DNA of 64,000 nt. It comes from a virus. Both the position numbers and the translations under genes were made by a program. Every line of letters starts with the position of its first letter. Within the stretch, counting starts at the first letter, position 1. Where the stretch lies: the IMG/VR virus record IMGVR_UViG_3300020469_000011, positions 62,001 to 126,000 of that record. One strand, 5' to 3'. The notes under the pieces were generated by a model, which did no database searches, was not told the DNA's origin, and was given only the letters and a program-made list of their open reading frames with translations. Below, piece after piece: positions 21,043 to 30,358 of this stretch.

Positions 21043-23136
21043 TTAAAATACAAAAGTTTTTTTACAATAAGCATTTGCAATTGCATTTGATATAGTAGGG
21101 TCCGCTAAATTTACAGGTGACGTTGGTCCTACTGCTGTTAAATGTGTGTGCATATTAAATGCTTGCATGAACGAACTACCTTTTATTGCTGGTTCAACAG
21201 CACTTCTATCTCCTAAACGAACAGCAGTATCACTATGTACCATAGTTTCAAGTTTAGAACTAGTAGATATGAATGATTTTGCTCTTGCAAAAATTTCTTG
21301 ATCTGATAGTATATAAGTACCAATTCTGGAGCGAGTGACTATTCCTTGTCCAGATTCTATATGTGTATTTAATCTAGATTTGGTAGATATATTTGTAGCA
21401 GTAGAAACTACATCAACTGATCCACCTTTAACATTTACACTTCCTAATTGTGTTGTAACTAACTTTACAGAATTTTTAGCAGTTGTTTCTAATACAATAT
21501 TTCCTCTTGAAGACCTAAAATAAATATAGCCTGTTTGAGTTTGTCCAATTATACTAGCCGGATGTGATTGATGCCTTTCAAATTCTGGTGCATATTGAAA
21601 TTGAGCAGTAGTTGCAATGGAAGTGGGGTTAGCAGAAGTAACAGTAAATGATGCTAAATCTGATACTCTAAACGGACCTGGTAATCCATCAAAAGATCTG
21701 GCTGAAATTCTAGTGTCTCCATCTTGAGCATTTAATTCAATGTGACCGTGTTTAGCTTTAACTTCAACTCCTAGTGGGTGAGGAGCATACATTGTTGGCA
21801 TTGTAAAATCATTCTCAGCAATCATAGATATCTGATGATTTGAGCCAATTGTAAAGTTATCGCCGGCATGAAAATTAGTTTCCATTGCCGAACTGATTTT
21901 AGAACTACCAGTAGATAATTCGTATAGTCCTGCTACTTTACCTATATGAGAATTTCTTACTACATAATTGTGAGTACCTACTACTGTATCTAGAAGTTGA
22001 GTATCTTGCAATATTTCATTTGAAGCCACATATCTTAATGAAGACGCATTGAAAGTAGTTCTTCCTGTGGGAGTTTTTATATTAAAATTACCACCTTCAA
22101 CAGTCAGATTATAATCACTTGTACCACATACCCTAACAGTATAATGTTCTGCAGCTAAATTTGCAGCATTAATCATAAGTGCATAACCTTGATTATAAGT
22201 AGAATATTTTCTACCTTTGGTATATTCATAGCTATGATGTTCTGTTAGATCGTATCTCTCATTTACTGTTTTTTGTACTAGTTTACCATCAGGATGTATT
22301 TCTCTAAATGTACCTGAACGATGATATTCATGTATTCTTTCTCCTCTTGGTGTATCATCATATTCTATTATATGACCAGATTCAGTTTCCCATACGTGAT
22401 TAAAGGGATACATTGCAGAATATGGAGACGTAGGCTGATTAAATTTTATTCCTTCTAAAGAAGTTTTCACACCTCTATTTTCTAATTTTATTTTAGAAAG
22501 TAATGGTTCTTTATAAACTCTGGGTGATGTTTCCATTGTAGAGCAAGTTGAAATATCTTTATTAAATGCTATACTAAGGTCAAGCATACCTCTTGCAAGT
22601 TTAGGAGTTGTTGCCTTTCCTTCTCCTTCTATTCTTGGATATCGTTCTACATATTCATCATTATCTATTTCTACACCCAAAGCATTATCCATTCTTTTTC
22701 TTACTTGTGTAGGAGGATTCGGAAATCCTCTACTACTTAACATACTGTCAGGTCTAACATCTTTAAAACCATAAAGATTATAATCTTCAGAATCCTCAAA
22801 ATTTAATTTATCTGGTTTATTAGCATATCCACCAATAGAACCCATTATTAAAGGTTGTTGCGCTTCATCACCATCTAAAAAAATACCAATAACCCAAGAA
22901 CCTTCAACTAGTCCTGTTGGACTTTTTCCAACATCTGTCTGTGCTGCTGAAGTTGTGGGTTGCATTACCATTGCCCAAGGAAGGTCTTCTGTTGGTATGT
23001 CTATGGTACTTGCAGTGTGATAACCAAAACATCTTACTTTAACTCTACCTAGAAAATTTGGGTCCATACGATCTTCTACTACACCTACGAACCATACTAA
23101 ATTTTTTCCAAAATTAATATTGTTTAAATCAAACAT
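21043..23136 (-). CDS. 5: Baseplate hub/spike protein gp5-like, 697 aa
   Basis: The N-terminus contains the OB-fold of the gp5/VgrG family: LVWFVGVVEDRMDPNFLGRV followed by KVRCFGYH and LPWAMVMQPTTSA, with a VEGSWVIGIFLDGDEAQQPL strand pair. The middle carries an ESGHIIEYDDTPRGERIHEY block, seen at the base of VgrG-type triple beta-helices, and the C-terminal 300 residues are repeats of short beta strands. T4 gp5 has an internal lysozyme domain; no T4-lysozyme catalytic motif is visible here. Its GTG/ATG-free start at 23136 abuts the hub gene stop. The protein forms the membrane-piercing spike. Confidence 0.88.
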   Translation of the reverse strand: MFDLNNINFGKNLVWFVGVVEDRMDPNFLGRVKVRCFGYHTASTIDIPTEDLPWAMVMQPTTSAAQTDVGKSPTGLVEGSWVIGIFLDGDEAQQPLIMGSIGGYANKPDKLNFEDSEDYNLYGFKDVRPDSMLSSRGFPNPPTQVRKRMDNALGVEIDNDEYVERYPRIEGEGKATTPKLARGMLDLSIAFNKDISTCSTMETSPRVYKEPLLSKIKLENRGVKTSLEGIKFNQPTSPYSAMYPFNHVWETESGHIIEYDDTPRGERIHEYHRSGTFREIHPDGKLVQKTVNERYDLTEHHSYEYTKGRKYSTYNQGYALMINAANLAAEHYTVRVCGTSDYNLTVEGGNFNIKTPTGRTTFNASSLRYVASNEILQDTQLLDTVVGTHNYVVRNSHIGKVAGLYELSTGSSKISSAMETNFHAGDNFTIGSNHQISMIAENDFTMPTMYAPHPLGVEVKAKHGHIELNAQDGDTRISARSFDGLPGPFRVSDLASFTVTSANPTSIATTAQFQYAPEFERHQSHPASIIGQTQTGYIYFRSSRGNIVLETTAKNSVKLVTTQLGSVNVKGGSVDVVSTATNISTKSRLNTHIESGQGIVTRSRIGTYILSDQEIFARAKSFISTSSKLETMVHSDTAVRLGDRSAVEPAIKGSSFMQAFNMHTHLTAVGPTSPVNLADPTISNAIANAYCKKTFVF

Positions 23137-24677
23137 TATTCACCACCCGTAAAAAGTTGAAGTCTTTGTTTTCTTTTTTCCTCATTAACAATTTTCTGTA
23201 TTTCTGCTGAAAGTAAAGAAGTATCTGCCAATTCTCTATCTGCTTCCAAGACTATATCTTCTGATTCTGTCTTTACTGATATATCTGTTTGCTTAAATTC
23301 TTTATCTGTTCTATAGCCTTCTGATATTGTATCAGTAATCATTTCTATTAACAGTTTGTATTTTTCAGACTTGTCTATAGAATGATGAATTCTTGTAACT
23401 AGATATTTTCCAGTTAAATAGATATCTTCTTTATCTTCTTCTCCTTCTGGCACATAAAAATAAACTATATCACCTACATTAATATTGCCTGAACTGTCTC
23501 CTGGCATTTCAATTTGAATAACTAAAGAATCTATTTGAGACTGTATGCTCATTCGTCTTTGATACATTTCAGGACGATGCTCTGAAAAATTCTGAGATTC
23601 ATAATCGCCTGACTGAAATAAAACAACTTCATTTACAGTTAAAGGTTTTTCTCCTACTGAACTATTGTGTAAAAAATCTGTATAATCTGTTGATAATAAA
23701 GATTTTCCATCATTAACATGATACTGTTTTTTTGCATCTTCTTGATAATAATATCTTTTATTTTTTACATTTCTTTTTTCTAAATCTATGAAATCTACGT
23801 TAGAAGAATACATTCCTCTTGACATATTTTTAAAAATATCAAAACGATTTACAATTTTATAATCATATATAATATTCCATATAGTCAGTTTGTTTTTTGT
23901 TAATATATCTTTGGGAATATATACTAAGGTTTTTACTCTATTATCATCTCTTTTTCTTTTAAAAATATCTTCTAAACTGACAAAACGAAAACGATTTATA
24001 TCTTGAAAGAAAAAGAATAATGAACCTGTTTTAGAAACAGACCTTTTACATAATTTATTAATTGTTCTAAAGGGAGTTAAACTTGGTACAACATATTTTT
24101 CAACGTGACCTGATTCAGTTTCTATTGTAAAATAATTAACACTAGCATTTTTTTCTTTTATAATATACTCATTAGTTTCTTTTATACTTACTGTGCTTTC
24201 ATCAACTAGATTCAAATAATTTTTACATATATCAGAAACCATTGCTGATAAAGAACCTCTATGATAAGACCTTGATATTTTTTGTTTTTCGTTTACTATA
24301 GCAACATCAGATGTTAAAAATAAAGTATATAAATTGGTATTTGTGTTTACTCTTTCTATTTCTGAAATTCCTGTTACTCTCATTCTTACCAAAATAGCTA
24401 TTTTAGTATTCATTGAACGAAAACATATCTGAACATATTCTTCACCAATAATAGGAACTTCTGATAATAAATTAGTAGAATCCAATATACCTACTTTTCC
24501 ACTCAAACAATTTGAGTAAATATCCTCATAGATACTAAAATTAGTGTAAACAAGATCTAAGATATATTGTTTTTTAGAAGGTGCAGATCTTTCTAACCAT
24601 AAACTAATAAGTTCATAGTCTCCTATTTCACTTGGAAAAAAGTCTGTTTTTACAGTTCTATCAAAAATAGTTCTCAT
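23136..24677 (-). CDS. 27: Baseplate hub protein gp27-like, 513 aa
   Basis: The N-terminal segment has a Yxxx(F)xIYEDIYS block followed by GKVGILDS, P(I)IGEEYVQICF and a long beta-rich stretch, the pattern of T4-like gp27 hub proteins that hold the gp5 spike. The C-terminal 250 residues are charged. It is longer than T4 gp27 (391 aa). It is bracketed by gp53 (start overlaps its stop as ATGA) and the gp5-like gene, matching the hub grouping in marine T4-like phages. Assignment is by pattern and synteny. Confidence 0.75.
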   Translation of the reverse strand: MRTIFDRTVKTDFFPSEIGDYELISLWLERSAPSKKQYILDLVYTNFSIYEDIYSNCLSGKVGILDSTNLLSEVPIIGEEYVQICFRSMNTKIAILVRMRVTGISEIERVNTNTNLYTLFLTSDVAIVNEKQKISRSYHRGSLSAMVSDICKNYLNLVDESTVSIKETNEYIIKEKNASVNYFTIETESGHVEKYVVPSLTPFRTINKLCKRSVSKTGSLFFFFQDINRFRFVSLEDIFKRKRDDNRVKTLVYIPKDILTKNKLTIWNIIYDYKIVNRFDIFKNMSRGMYSSNVDFIDLEKRNVKNKRYYYQEDAKKQYHVNDGKSLLSTDYTDFLHNSSVGEKPLTVNEVVLFQSGDYESQNFSEHRPEMYQRRMSIQSQIDSLVIQIEMPGDSSGNINVGDIVYFYVPEGEEDKEDIYLTGKYLVTRIHHSIDKSEKYKLLIEMITDTISEGYRTDKEFKQTDISVKTESEDIVLEADRELADTSLLSAEIQKIVNEEKRKQRLQLFTGGE

Positions 24678-25180
24678 GAATTTATTATCACTGGTAAATC
24701 AGATTGAATTACGTTTATAATTGAAGGGTCAAAAACTCTAATTGTTTTCTTAGCTTCGTTTTCTTTTACAATTTTATCAAAAGCTGTCAAAGTTTTTGTT
24801 ATACCCAAAGATGTTTTTCCAACTTCATACCCGTTAGCATCATAGTAAGCAACAATTTCTCTGTTTGCTTTTTCTATAGAACCATATTTTTTAGTTATAA
24901 ATTTATCTAAATTTATTTGTGAAAGAACCCAATCTTGATAAACACTGTAAACATCATTTAACAAAAGTATTGTCCATGTATAATCATAAGTATCATACAA
25001 TTCAAAAGAGATTTCTTCTGGTCTTTTTTCGTTTTCAATTTCATAATTAATAATAACTAAAGAGTCTTGATTTTTTTTAACATAATCTAATAATTTAACT
25101 CTAACTGAAATGTCAACCATATTAACTGATTGACCATCTATCGCATAACGTGTTTTTGGAAATTCTTGAAAAAAATACAT
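24674..25180 (-). CDS. 53: Baseplate wedge protein gp53
   Basis: At 168 aa it is near T4 gp53 (196 aa). The N-terminus MYFFQEFPKTRYAIDGQSVN followed by a MVDISVRVKLLDYV block, and the YDYTWTILLLNDVYSVYQDW segment, are characteristic of gp53-type wedge proteins, which tie neighbouring wedges together around the hub. It overlaps the hub gene by 4 nt and follows the gp54-like gene by 16 nt. Confidence 0.88.
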   Translation of the reverse strand: MYFFQEFPKTRYAIDGQSVNMVDISVRVKLLDYVKKNQDSLVIINYEIENEKRPEEISFELYDTYDYTWTILLLNDVYSVYQDWVLSQINLDKFITKKYGSIEKANREIVAYYDANGYEVGKTSLGITKTLTAFDKIVKENEAKKTIRVFDPSIINVIQSDLPVIINS

Positions 25181-25196
25181 TTAATTTTATAGATTG

Positions 25197-26114
25197 TTAA
25201 TTAGTAGAAATATTGTGTACTCTGTCTACATCACCTCTTGTAAACACTTTAGTTTCTTGTAATGTTAATCCTATAGAAGTAGAAACATAAAATTTTTCAC
25301 CGTCTTCTTCAAAGAATGTCATTTCATTTTGGTCTGTAACATCGTTATGAGATACATCCACTTTTGTTATTACAGAAGGTAATAACTTAAATTTATTAAA
25401 AGGTTTATTATCAACATATATTTCTAACAACATGTTACTAGGATATTTATAATGATTATTATAATTTACAGTAGCTTTTTTACCTGGATCAGTAGTAGAT
25501 GGAAGAGCATTTTTTAAAAACACCTTTTCCATTTTTTTAATATTTTTAGCTTCTTCTTTATTTTTAGGATATAAATTCCAAGTAAAAATAAAAAATCTAT
25601 AATTTTGCGAATCTCCCTGATAAAAAACTCTAGTATGTGGATTATACGCTACACCTTCAGCAAAAGCACCTGCTCTAATTGGAGCAGCATCTGTTCTTAA
25701 CACTGCTGAAGTAACAAAAGCTTTTGCTACTTCAGTACCTTTGCTCTTATTTACTGTTTCTTGAAGTGTTTTTTTAATACCACCAGTAGTCTGGCCAAAC
25801 TCTCTCACATTAGCATATATGACGTTTCCTAATACACCTATATCTTCCGGACTATAACTTGCACTAATAGTTTCATACATTAATCTTGGAGGTATAGGTA
25901 GATATAAAATAGGATATATTATTTCTTGTATTTTATTTAAAATTCTAGAATTTGCACTAGCTCTATGTTTGACAAATGTTATCTTTACATAATTCTTTTG
26001 ATATGTTTCTCCAGTTTTTCCTATTCTTACACTAGATGCAATTTCTTGTGAAGCCGACTCAGTGTTTGTGACAAAAAGATCATTGGGATATTTAATAAAT
26101 TTTTCTTCAGCCAT
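25197..26114 (-). CDS. 54: Baseplate tail-tube junction protein, gp54/gp48-like
   Basis: About 305 aa from the ATG at 26114; an upstream in-frame ATG at 26138 would add eight residues and overlap the preceding gene more deeply. The LPIPPRLMYETISASYSPED block followed by GVLGN is paralogous to the equivalent LPLPKGLLREDFQLDYSQRE, GVIGE block of the adjacent gene. This mirrors the gp48/gp54 paralog pair of T4, which cap the baseplate and start tube assembly. Which of the two is gp54 is not certain; this one is shorter and lies second in the pair. Confidence 0.75.
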   Translation of the reverse strand: MAEEKFIKYPNDLFVTNTESASQEIASSVRIGKTGETYQKNYVKITFVKHRASANSRILNKIQEIIYPILYLPIPPRLMYETISASYSPEDIGVLGNVIYANVREFGQTTGGIKKTLQETVNKSKGTEVAKAFVTSAVLRTDAAPIRAGAFAEGVAYNPHTRVFYQGDSQNYRFFIFTWNLYPKNKEEAKNIKKMEKVFLKNALPSTTDPGKKATVNYNNHYKYPSNMLLEIYVDNKPFNKFKLLPSVITKVDVSHNDVTDQNEMTFFEEDGEKFYVSTSIGLTLQETKVFTRGDVDRVHNISTN

Positions 26115-27132
26115 TGTGTGCCTGTAAATTTTCTGCATCGTCTGCAGTGTATATTTTTGTTTCCATTATGATAAGATTTATTTCATATGTTTGATGGTAA
26201 TATCCTTTTTCACCTTTTATAAATGATTCAACATCACCGCTTGACCCATAAAAAGTATTCAAATCTCTTACTACAAATGTATATGGAAAATTCATAAAGT
26301 ATCCAATTTTATCTTTTCCTTCTTCTATTTCAGAATTTCCTTTTATTCTTTCACAAATAGTTAATTTAATTTCATTTGGTATTTTAAATACTGAGCTAAA
26401 CCATTGACCCTGATTATCTTCAAAAAAAGTTTTATCAGTATATTTTTCTGTAACATCACCAAATATAGTGTTAGCAAAACCTAAATAATTAGTAGTGGCA
26501 TTAAATGCTCTTAAAGACTCTCTTCCTGCAGTATTAAGTACTGAGAAACTAGTATCCGATAGACTAGGTAATGATGATTTCTGTATTGCTTTTATTATTT
26601 TTTCTAGTTCTATAGCATCTTCTTCATTTTTAGGAGTTATCTTCCAATCTAAAGTAAATTCTCTTACCCTACTCACACCATCAAATAATAAAGTAAAATT
26701 CGGTGCTCTTGTTAGACCTAATCCTTGAGCACCTAACTTAAAGAATTTATTATCTGTCATCATGATTTCTTTTGACAAATAAGTATCAAAAGCGTTGTAT
26801 GCAGTTGTTGCTAAAGAACCAAGAGTATCCAAAGTAGAAGGTCCTGATGAACCAGAAGGACCTTCTGATGCTAAATTTTTTTTTCCACTCAAAACATTAC
26901 TTAGCGCATTTCTTACACCTTCATACTTATCTTTAACAAGTTCTCCAATAACCCCGAGTTCTCTCTGAGAATAATCTAATTGAAAATCTTCCCTTAATAA
27001 TCCTTTTGGCAATGGCAAATAAATAGTAGAAACAGATTTTTCTTTATCAACGGAAGATTCTATGATCTCTATTTTAAGAAAAAATCTCTGAAAATTCTCT
27101 ACATTTTTTGGAAAAAATATTTCTTCTGACAC
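26107..27132 (-). CDS. 48: Baseplate tail-tube initiator, gp48/gp54-like
   Basis: The ORF uses GTG at 27132. It is paralogous to the next gene (shared LPLPKGL...DY block, F(T/F)LDWKITPKNEEDAI versus FTWNLYPKNKEEAKNI, and a C-terminal ETKIYT/ETKVFT motif). It forms the first gene of the leftward late block. T4 gp48 and gp54 form the platform on which the tail tube polymerises. A Gly/Ser/Pro linker (GPSGSSGPS) lies near residue 95. It starts 11 nt from the divergently read gp4 gene. Confidence 0.78.
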   Translation of the reverse strand: MSEEIFFPKNVENFQRFFLKIEIIESSVDKEKSVSTIYLPLPKGLLREDFQLDYSQRELGVIGELVKDKYEGVRNALSNVLSGKKNLASEGPSGSSGPSTLDTLGSLATTAYNAFDTYLSKEIMMTDNKFFKLGAQGLGLTRAPNFTLLFDGVSRVREFTLDWKITPKNEEDAIELEKIIKAIQKSSLPSLSDTSFSVLNTAGRESLRAFNATTNYLGFANTIFGDVTEKYTDKTFFEDNQGQWFSSVFKIPNEIKLTICERIKGNSEIEEGKDKIGYFMNFPYTFVVRDLNTFYGSSGDVESFIKGEKGYYHQTYEINLIIMETKIYTADDAENLQAHNG

Positions 27133-27143
27133 TCTATATACCT

Positions 27144-27581
27144 ATGAGAAAAAGCCGAAATTACAGACAGGGTAGATTTAAACCTAAGAATATAGCAAAA
27201 TATAAAGGAAACTCCGGTAATGTTATTTATCGTAGTTCTTGGGAAAAAAGAATAATGGCCTTCTTTGATGAATCCGCAAATGTAAAATGGTGGAACTCTG
27301 AAGGCTTAATAGTTCCATACTTTAATCCTATTGATAAAAAGATGCATTCTTATTTTCCAGATTTTGTTTTCATGAATAAAAATAACAAAGTATACATGAT
27401 AGAAGTAAAGCCTTACAAAGAAACATTACCACCTGTAAAGAAAGGTAGAAACTATAGGTCAGCAGCAATTACTTATGTTATCAATCAATCAAAATGGAAA
27501 CAAGCAATTGAATTTTGTGAAAAGCAAAATTGGCAATTTGTAGTTTGGACAGAAAAAGAAATGAAAAAAATGGGAATCTAG
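27144..27581 (+). CDS. 4: Head completion protein gp4
   Basis: The likely start is ATG at 27144 (MRKSRNYRQGRFKPKNIAKY); an in-frame ATG at 27108 would add 12 hydrophobic residues inside the divergent gene. The YRSSWEKRIMAFFDESANVK, WWNSEGLIVPYFNP, PDFVF and MIEVKPYKE blocks are the gp4/gp50 head-completion family, which carries a nuclease-like PD..(E)xK fold: PDF with ExK at EVK. T4 gp4 acts in preparing the filled head for tail joining. 145 aa agrees with T4 gp4 (150 aa). Confidence 0.92.
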   Translation: MRKSRNYRQGRFKPKNIAKYKGNSGNVIYRSSWEKRIMAFFDESANVKWWNSEGLIVPYFNPIDKKMHSYFPDFVFMNKNNKVYMIEVKPYKETLPPVKKGRNYRSAAITYVINQSKWKQAIEFCEKQNWQFVVWTEKEMKKMGI

Positions 27582-27603
27582 TGAAGAAAACTTAATATAA
27601 TAC

Positions 27604-27632
27604 TTGACTTTTACTTAATTCTGTGTTACAAT
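27604..27632 (+). promoter_or_regulatory. Sigma-70-type promoter for the helicase gene
   Basis: TTGACT at 27604-27609 and TACAAT at 27627-27632 are separated by 17 nt, close to the TTGACA/TATAAT consensus. It ends 34 nt before the helicase ATG at 27667, in a gap after gp4. The position suggests early expression by host RNA polymerase independent of late gp4. Confidence 0.7.
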
Positions 27633-27666
27633 AGGTTTTATTAATAAATCTGTAACATGGAGTGAT

Positions 27667-29532
27667 ATGGAAAACTTTGAAATAAAAAGATATATTTCTG
27701 AACTTGACTCATCTGTATTTTTTTGTCACAATCATTACACATCACTAATTGATTCCCCAACAGGTTCCGGTAAAACAGAATTGATTTTTGAAAGATCTTT
27801 AGATACTCCTAAAATTATAATTGCCTTTCCTTATACATCTCAAGTTATACAACAACAAAAATTACATATTGACTATCAGTGTTTATATGATGATAATCAA
27901 TATGATGATTCCAAATCAAATAAAATAATTTGTACTTATGATAAGTTAGTAACTTTAATTAATCACGATCTAGATCTAAATGAATACGAATTGCATCTAG
28001 ATGAATGTCACAATTTATATGTCTCTTCCAACTATAGAGATCGTATAATGTATTATATTTCGCTTTCTATCAGAAATCGTAACTATAAAAAAGTGTTTTT
28101 GTATTCAAGTACCTATGACACAAAATATCTTAATAACTATTTAATTATTGATAAACATTTTAAGATAACATGCAAAGATAAGAATAAAGACGATATTACT
28201 TGTATCCACTTAGATAATAGTAGTAAAGTTACAATGAATGAATCTATACTTTATCATTTTCAATATAATGTTATGAACAATGAAAAGGTTTTGATTTATC
28301 GTAACAACAAAAGTGAGAATATTTCTCTAGGTAAATCATTAGAAGATATCGGATTTGATGTTTTAGTTGTAGATAGTGATAGTAAAAATGAAGAAGAAAT
28401 CATTGACCTTCTGAGAAATCAAGAGATATCAAATAAAACAAATGTACTAATTACAACATCAATACTAACTGAAGGTATAAACTTATTGAATAAAAATATA
28501 ACTCAGATTCATTATATTGATAAAAGTAAGAGCGCATCAACTATTAGGCAATTTACAAGTAGAGCAAGAAATCGAAAACATAAAACATTTGTGTGGTATA
28601 AAAAAGAAGAAAATTTTAATATAAAGAAAAATATATTTGAAGAGTGGTATGATTTTAATGAGAATGCAAAATCTCTAGAACAGAACTATAACTATATTGT
28701 ACAAACAACTGAAAGTAAACTAAGAAACAAACACATCAATCATATATTAAAAGCATCTACTTTTTATGATAGGAGTTGGAGACAATTTGGATATCGCAAT
28801 GTAAACAGCAGTATTAAAATAGATTACACAAGAATAGCGAATTACTTTTATGAATTAGATGTTAGCAATCAAAGTCATAATTCTTACATACTTGGTGAGG
28901 AATTAGAGAAGCATAACTTTGATGTTCATTATATGAATTATGAAATATTAATTGATAAGAACGATCAACTTAATTCCAAAATGAATTCAAGAACAGTTAA
29001 AGAAGAAAGAAAGGCAGATAAGATTCTTATATTACAAAATTATATAGATGAAAATACAAATGTAAAGAAAAGATTAATTGAGTTGTTGAGAAAGAAAAAT
29101 AAAGATTCTTTAGAAAATCGTGAAATAAAAATAGCAAGAGAATGGATACAACTTGAAAAAAATAATGTTAGTAAACAAGATATACTTGAAATTATTAAGA
29201 ATAATAATAGTCATAAAGCTAAATATAGGTTATCTTTAAAATATCAAATGCAAAACGATTTACTTTATAATGAACTTGTCAATCTTGTTGAGGTTAATAA
29301 AAGGTATGGTGTAGAAGAACGTAGTGATTTACTACTACAAGCGGATAAAAATATTTTATCCAAACACAAGATTGACCTAAATATAAAAAAGATGTCTGAC
29401 GGTAGCGTACATGGTAAAACAAGTAAAGGAATCTTCTCAAATTTATTTAACTTAAATACTCATGTATATAATGGTAAACACACAATTTCTATAAAAGATT
29501 TAGATCCTCTATTCTTTCAAACAACCAATTAA
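27667..29532 (+). CDS. Superfamily 2 DExH-box helicase, 621 aa
   Basis: All core SF2 motifs are readable: motif I SPTGSGKT (residues 30-37), Ia IIAFPYTSQV, II LDECHN (about 111-116), III-like YSSTYD, V LITTSILTEGINL and VI RQFTSRARNR (about 294-302). The C-terminal half (about 330-621) has no recognised domain and is Asn/Lys-rich and helical. The organisation recalls stand-alone DEAD/DEAH replication-origin or primer-helicase proteins of plasmids and phages more than T4 UvsW. A GGAG site lies 5 nt upstream. It has its own sigma-70 promoter. Substrate and role unknown; origin melting, repair and anti-defence are all possible. Confidence 0.8.
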   Translation: MENFEIKRYISELDSSVFFCHNHYTSLIDSPTGSGKTELIFERSLDTPKIIIAFPYTSQVIQQQKLHIDYQCLYDDNQYDDSKSNKIICTYDKLVTLINHDLDLNEYELHLDECHNLYVSSNYRDRIMYYISLSIRNRNYKKVFLYSSTYDTKYLNNYLIIDKHFKITCKDKNKDDITCIHLDNSSKVTMNESILYHFQYNVMNNEKVLIYRNNKSENISLGKSLEDIGFDVLVVDSDSKNEEEIIDLLRNQEISNKTNVLITTSILTEGINLLNKNITQIHYIDKSKSASTIRQFTSRARNRKHKTFVWYKKEENFNIKKNIFEEWYDFNENAKSLEQNYNYIVQTTESKLRNKHINHILKASTFYDRSWRQFGYRNVNSSIKIDYTRIANYFYELDVSNQSHNSYILGEELEKHNFDVHYMNYEILIDKNDQLNSKMNSRTVKEERKADKILILQNYIDENTNVKKRLIELLRKKNKDSLENREIKIAREWIQLEKNNVSKQDILEIIKNNNSHKAKYRLSLKYQMQNDLLYNELVNLVEVNKRYGVEERSDLLLQADKNILSKHKIDLNIKKMSDGSVHGKTSKGIFSNLFNLNTHVYNGKHTISIKDLDPLFFQTTN

Positions 29533-29538
29533 TAAAAT

Positions 29539-30072
29539 ATGAATCTAAACGAAGCTTTTGATTTTCATAAAAACAATAACGTACCTTATTGTTTTACTTT
29601 ATTTCAACCATACTCTTCTAGTTTTTATCACTTCTATGCTGAAGCAAGAACAAAAGAGTTTTGGCATATTGATGATAAAGAAATATTTGAAACTACTAAT
29701 TTAGGTGAATTTGATCATTATGAAGATAATTATGTTCCATTAGATTTGCCTATTCTTTGTGAATCAAGCACAGAGTATCAAGGAAAAAAAGTTGAATTGA
29801 ATAAACCAAAAAGAGGTGGTTCCAAGAAATATTATGTTTACACTAGAAATCCAGATACAAAAAAAGTAGTGAAAGTTTCTTTTGGTGCTGAAGGTGGAGG
29901 TCAAAATCTTAGAGTTAAGATTAATGATCCAGATGCTAGAAGAAATTTTGCTTCAAGACATGACTGTAAAAATAAAAAGGATAAGACTAAAGCTGGATAC
30001 TGGTCTTGTAGATTACCAAGGTATGCTTCTATGCTAGGCTTAGATGTTAAAAACCCAAACTCATTTTGGTAA
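29539..30072 (+). CDS. Conserved T4-like phage protein with Cys/His motif, 177 aa
   Basis: The C-terminal half carries a KKYYVYTRNPDTKKVVKVSF strand, then RVKINDPDARRNFASRHDC, then KTKAGYWSCRLPRYA. This motif recurs in several T4-like marine phages. The RHxC...WSCR spacing could bind a metal. The N-terminal half has aromatic clusters (TLFQPYSSSFYHFYAEA). It starts 6 nt after the helicase stop. No function is assigned. Confidence 0.7.
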   Translation: MNLNEAFDFHKNNNVPYCFTLFQPYSSSFYHFYAEARTKEFWHIDDKEIFETTNLGEFDHYEDNYVPLDLPILCESSTEYQGKKVELNKPKRGGSKKYYVYTRNPDTKKVVKVSFGAEGGGQNLRVKINDPDARRNFASRHDCKNKKDKTKAGYWSCRLPRYASMLGLDVKNPNSFW

Positions 30073-30087
30073 AAAAATAAATATGTT

Positions 30088-30354
30088 ATGAAACATTATG
30101 AACAAATTGATAACATAAGAACTATACATAATGATATAGAACACTTTGTTTGGCACAGAGATAAATACGATAGAGAAATTAATATTATCTCTGGTGAAAA
30201 TTGGTTTTTACAAATAGAACATGAATTGCCTAAAAGAATGAATGTTAGTCAGTGTATGTTTATTAAAAAAGAAGTCTGGCATCGTATCTTTTGTACGAGT
30301 GAAGACTTAGACAATGACTTGGTTATTGTCATTAAAGAACTTATAAAAGAATAG
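30088..30354 (+). CDS. Hypothetical protein, 88 aa
   Basis: Short acidic-aromatic protein, HFVWHRDKYDREINIISGEN followed by a LPKRMNVSQC segment. Not recognised. It lies in tight series between the Cys/His-motif protein and the DUF5661/DUF5872-type protein, so it is probably real. A preceding A-rich leader lacks a strong ribosome site. Confidence 0.6.
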   Translation: MKHYEQIDNIRTIHNDIEHFVWHRDKYDREINIISGENWFLQIEHELPKRMNVSQCMFIKKEVWHRIFCTSEDLDNDLVIVIKELIKE

Positions 30355-30358
30355 AAAA

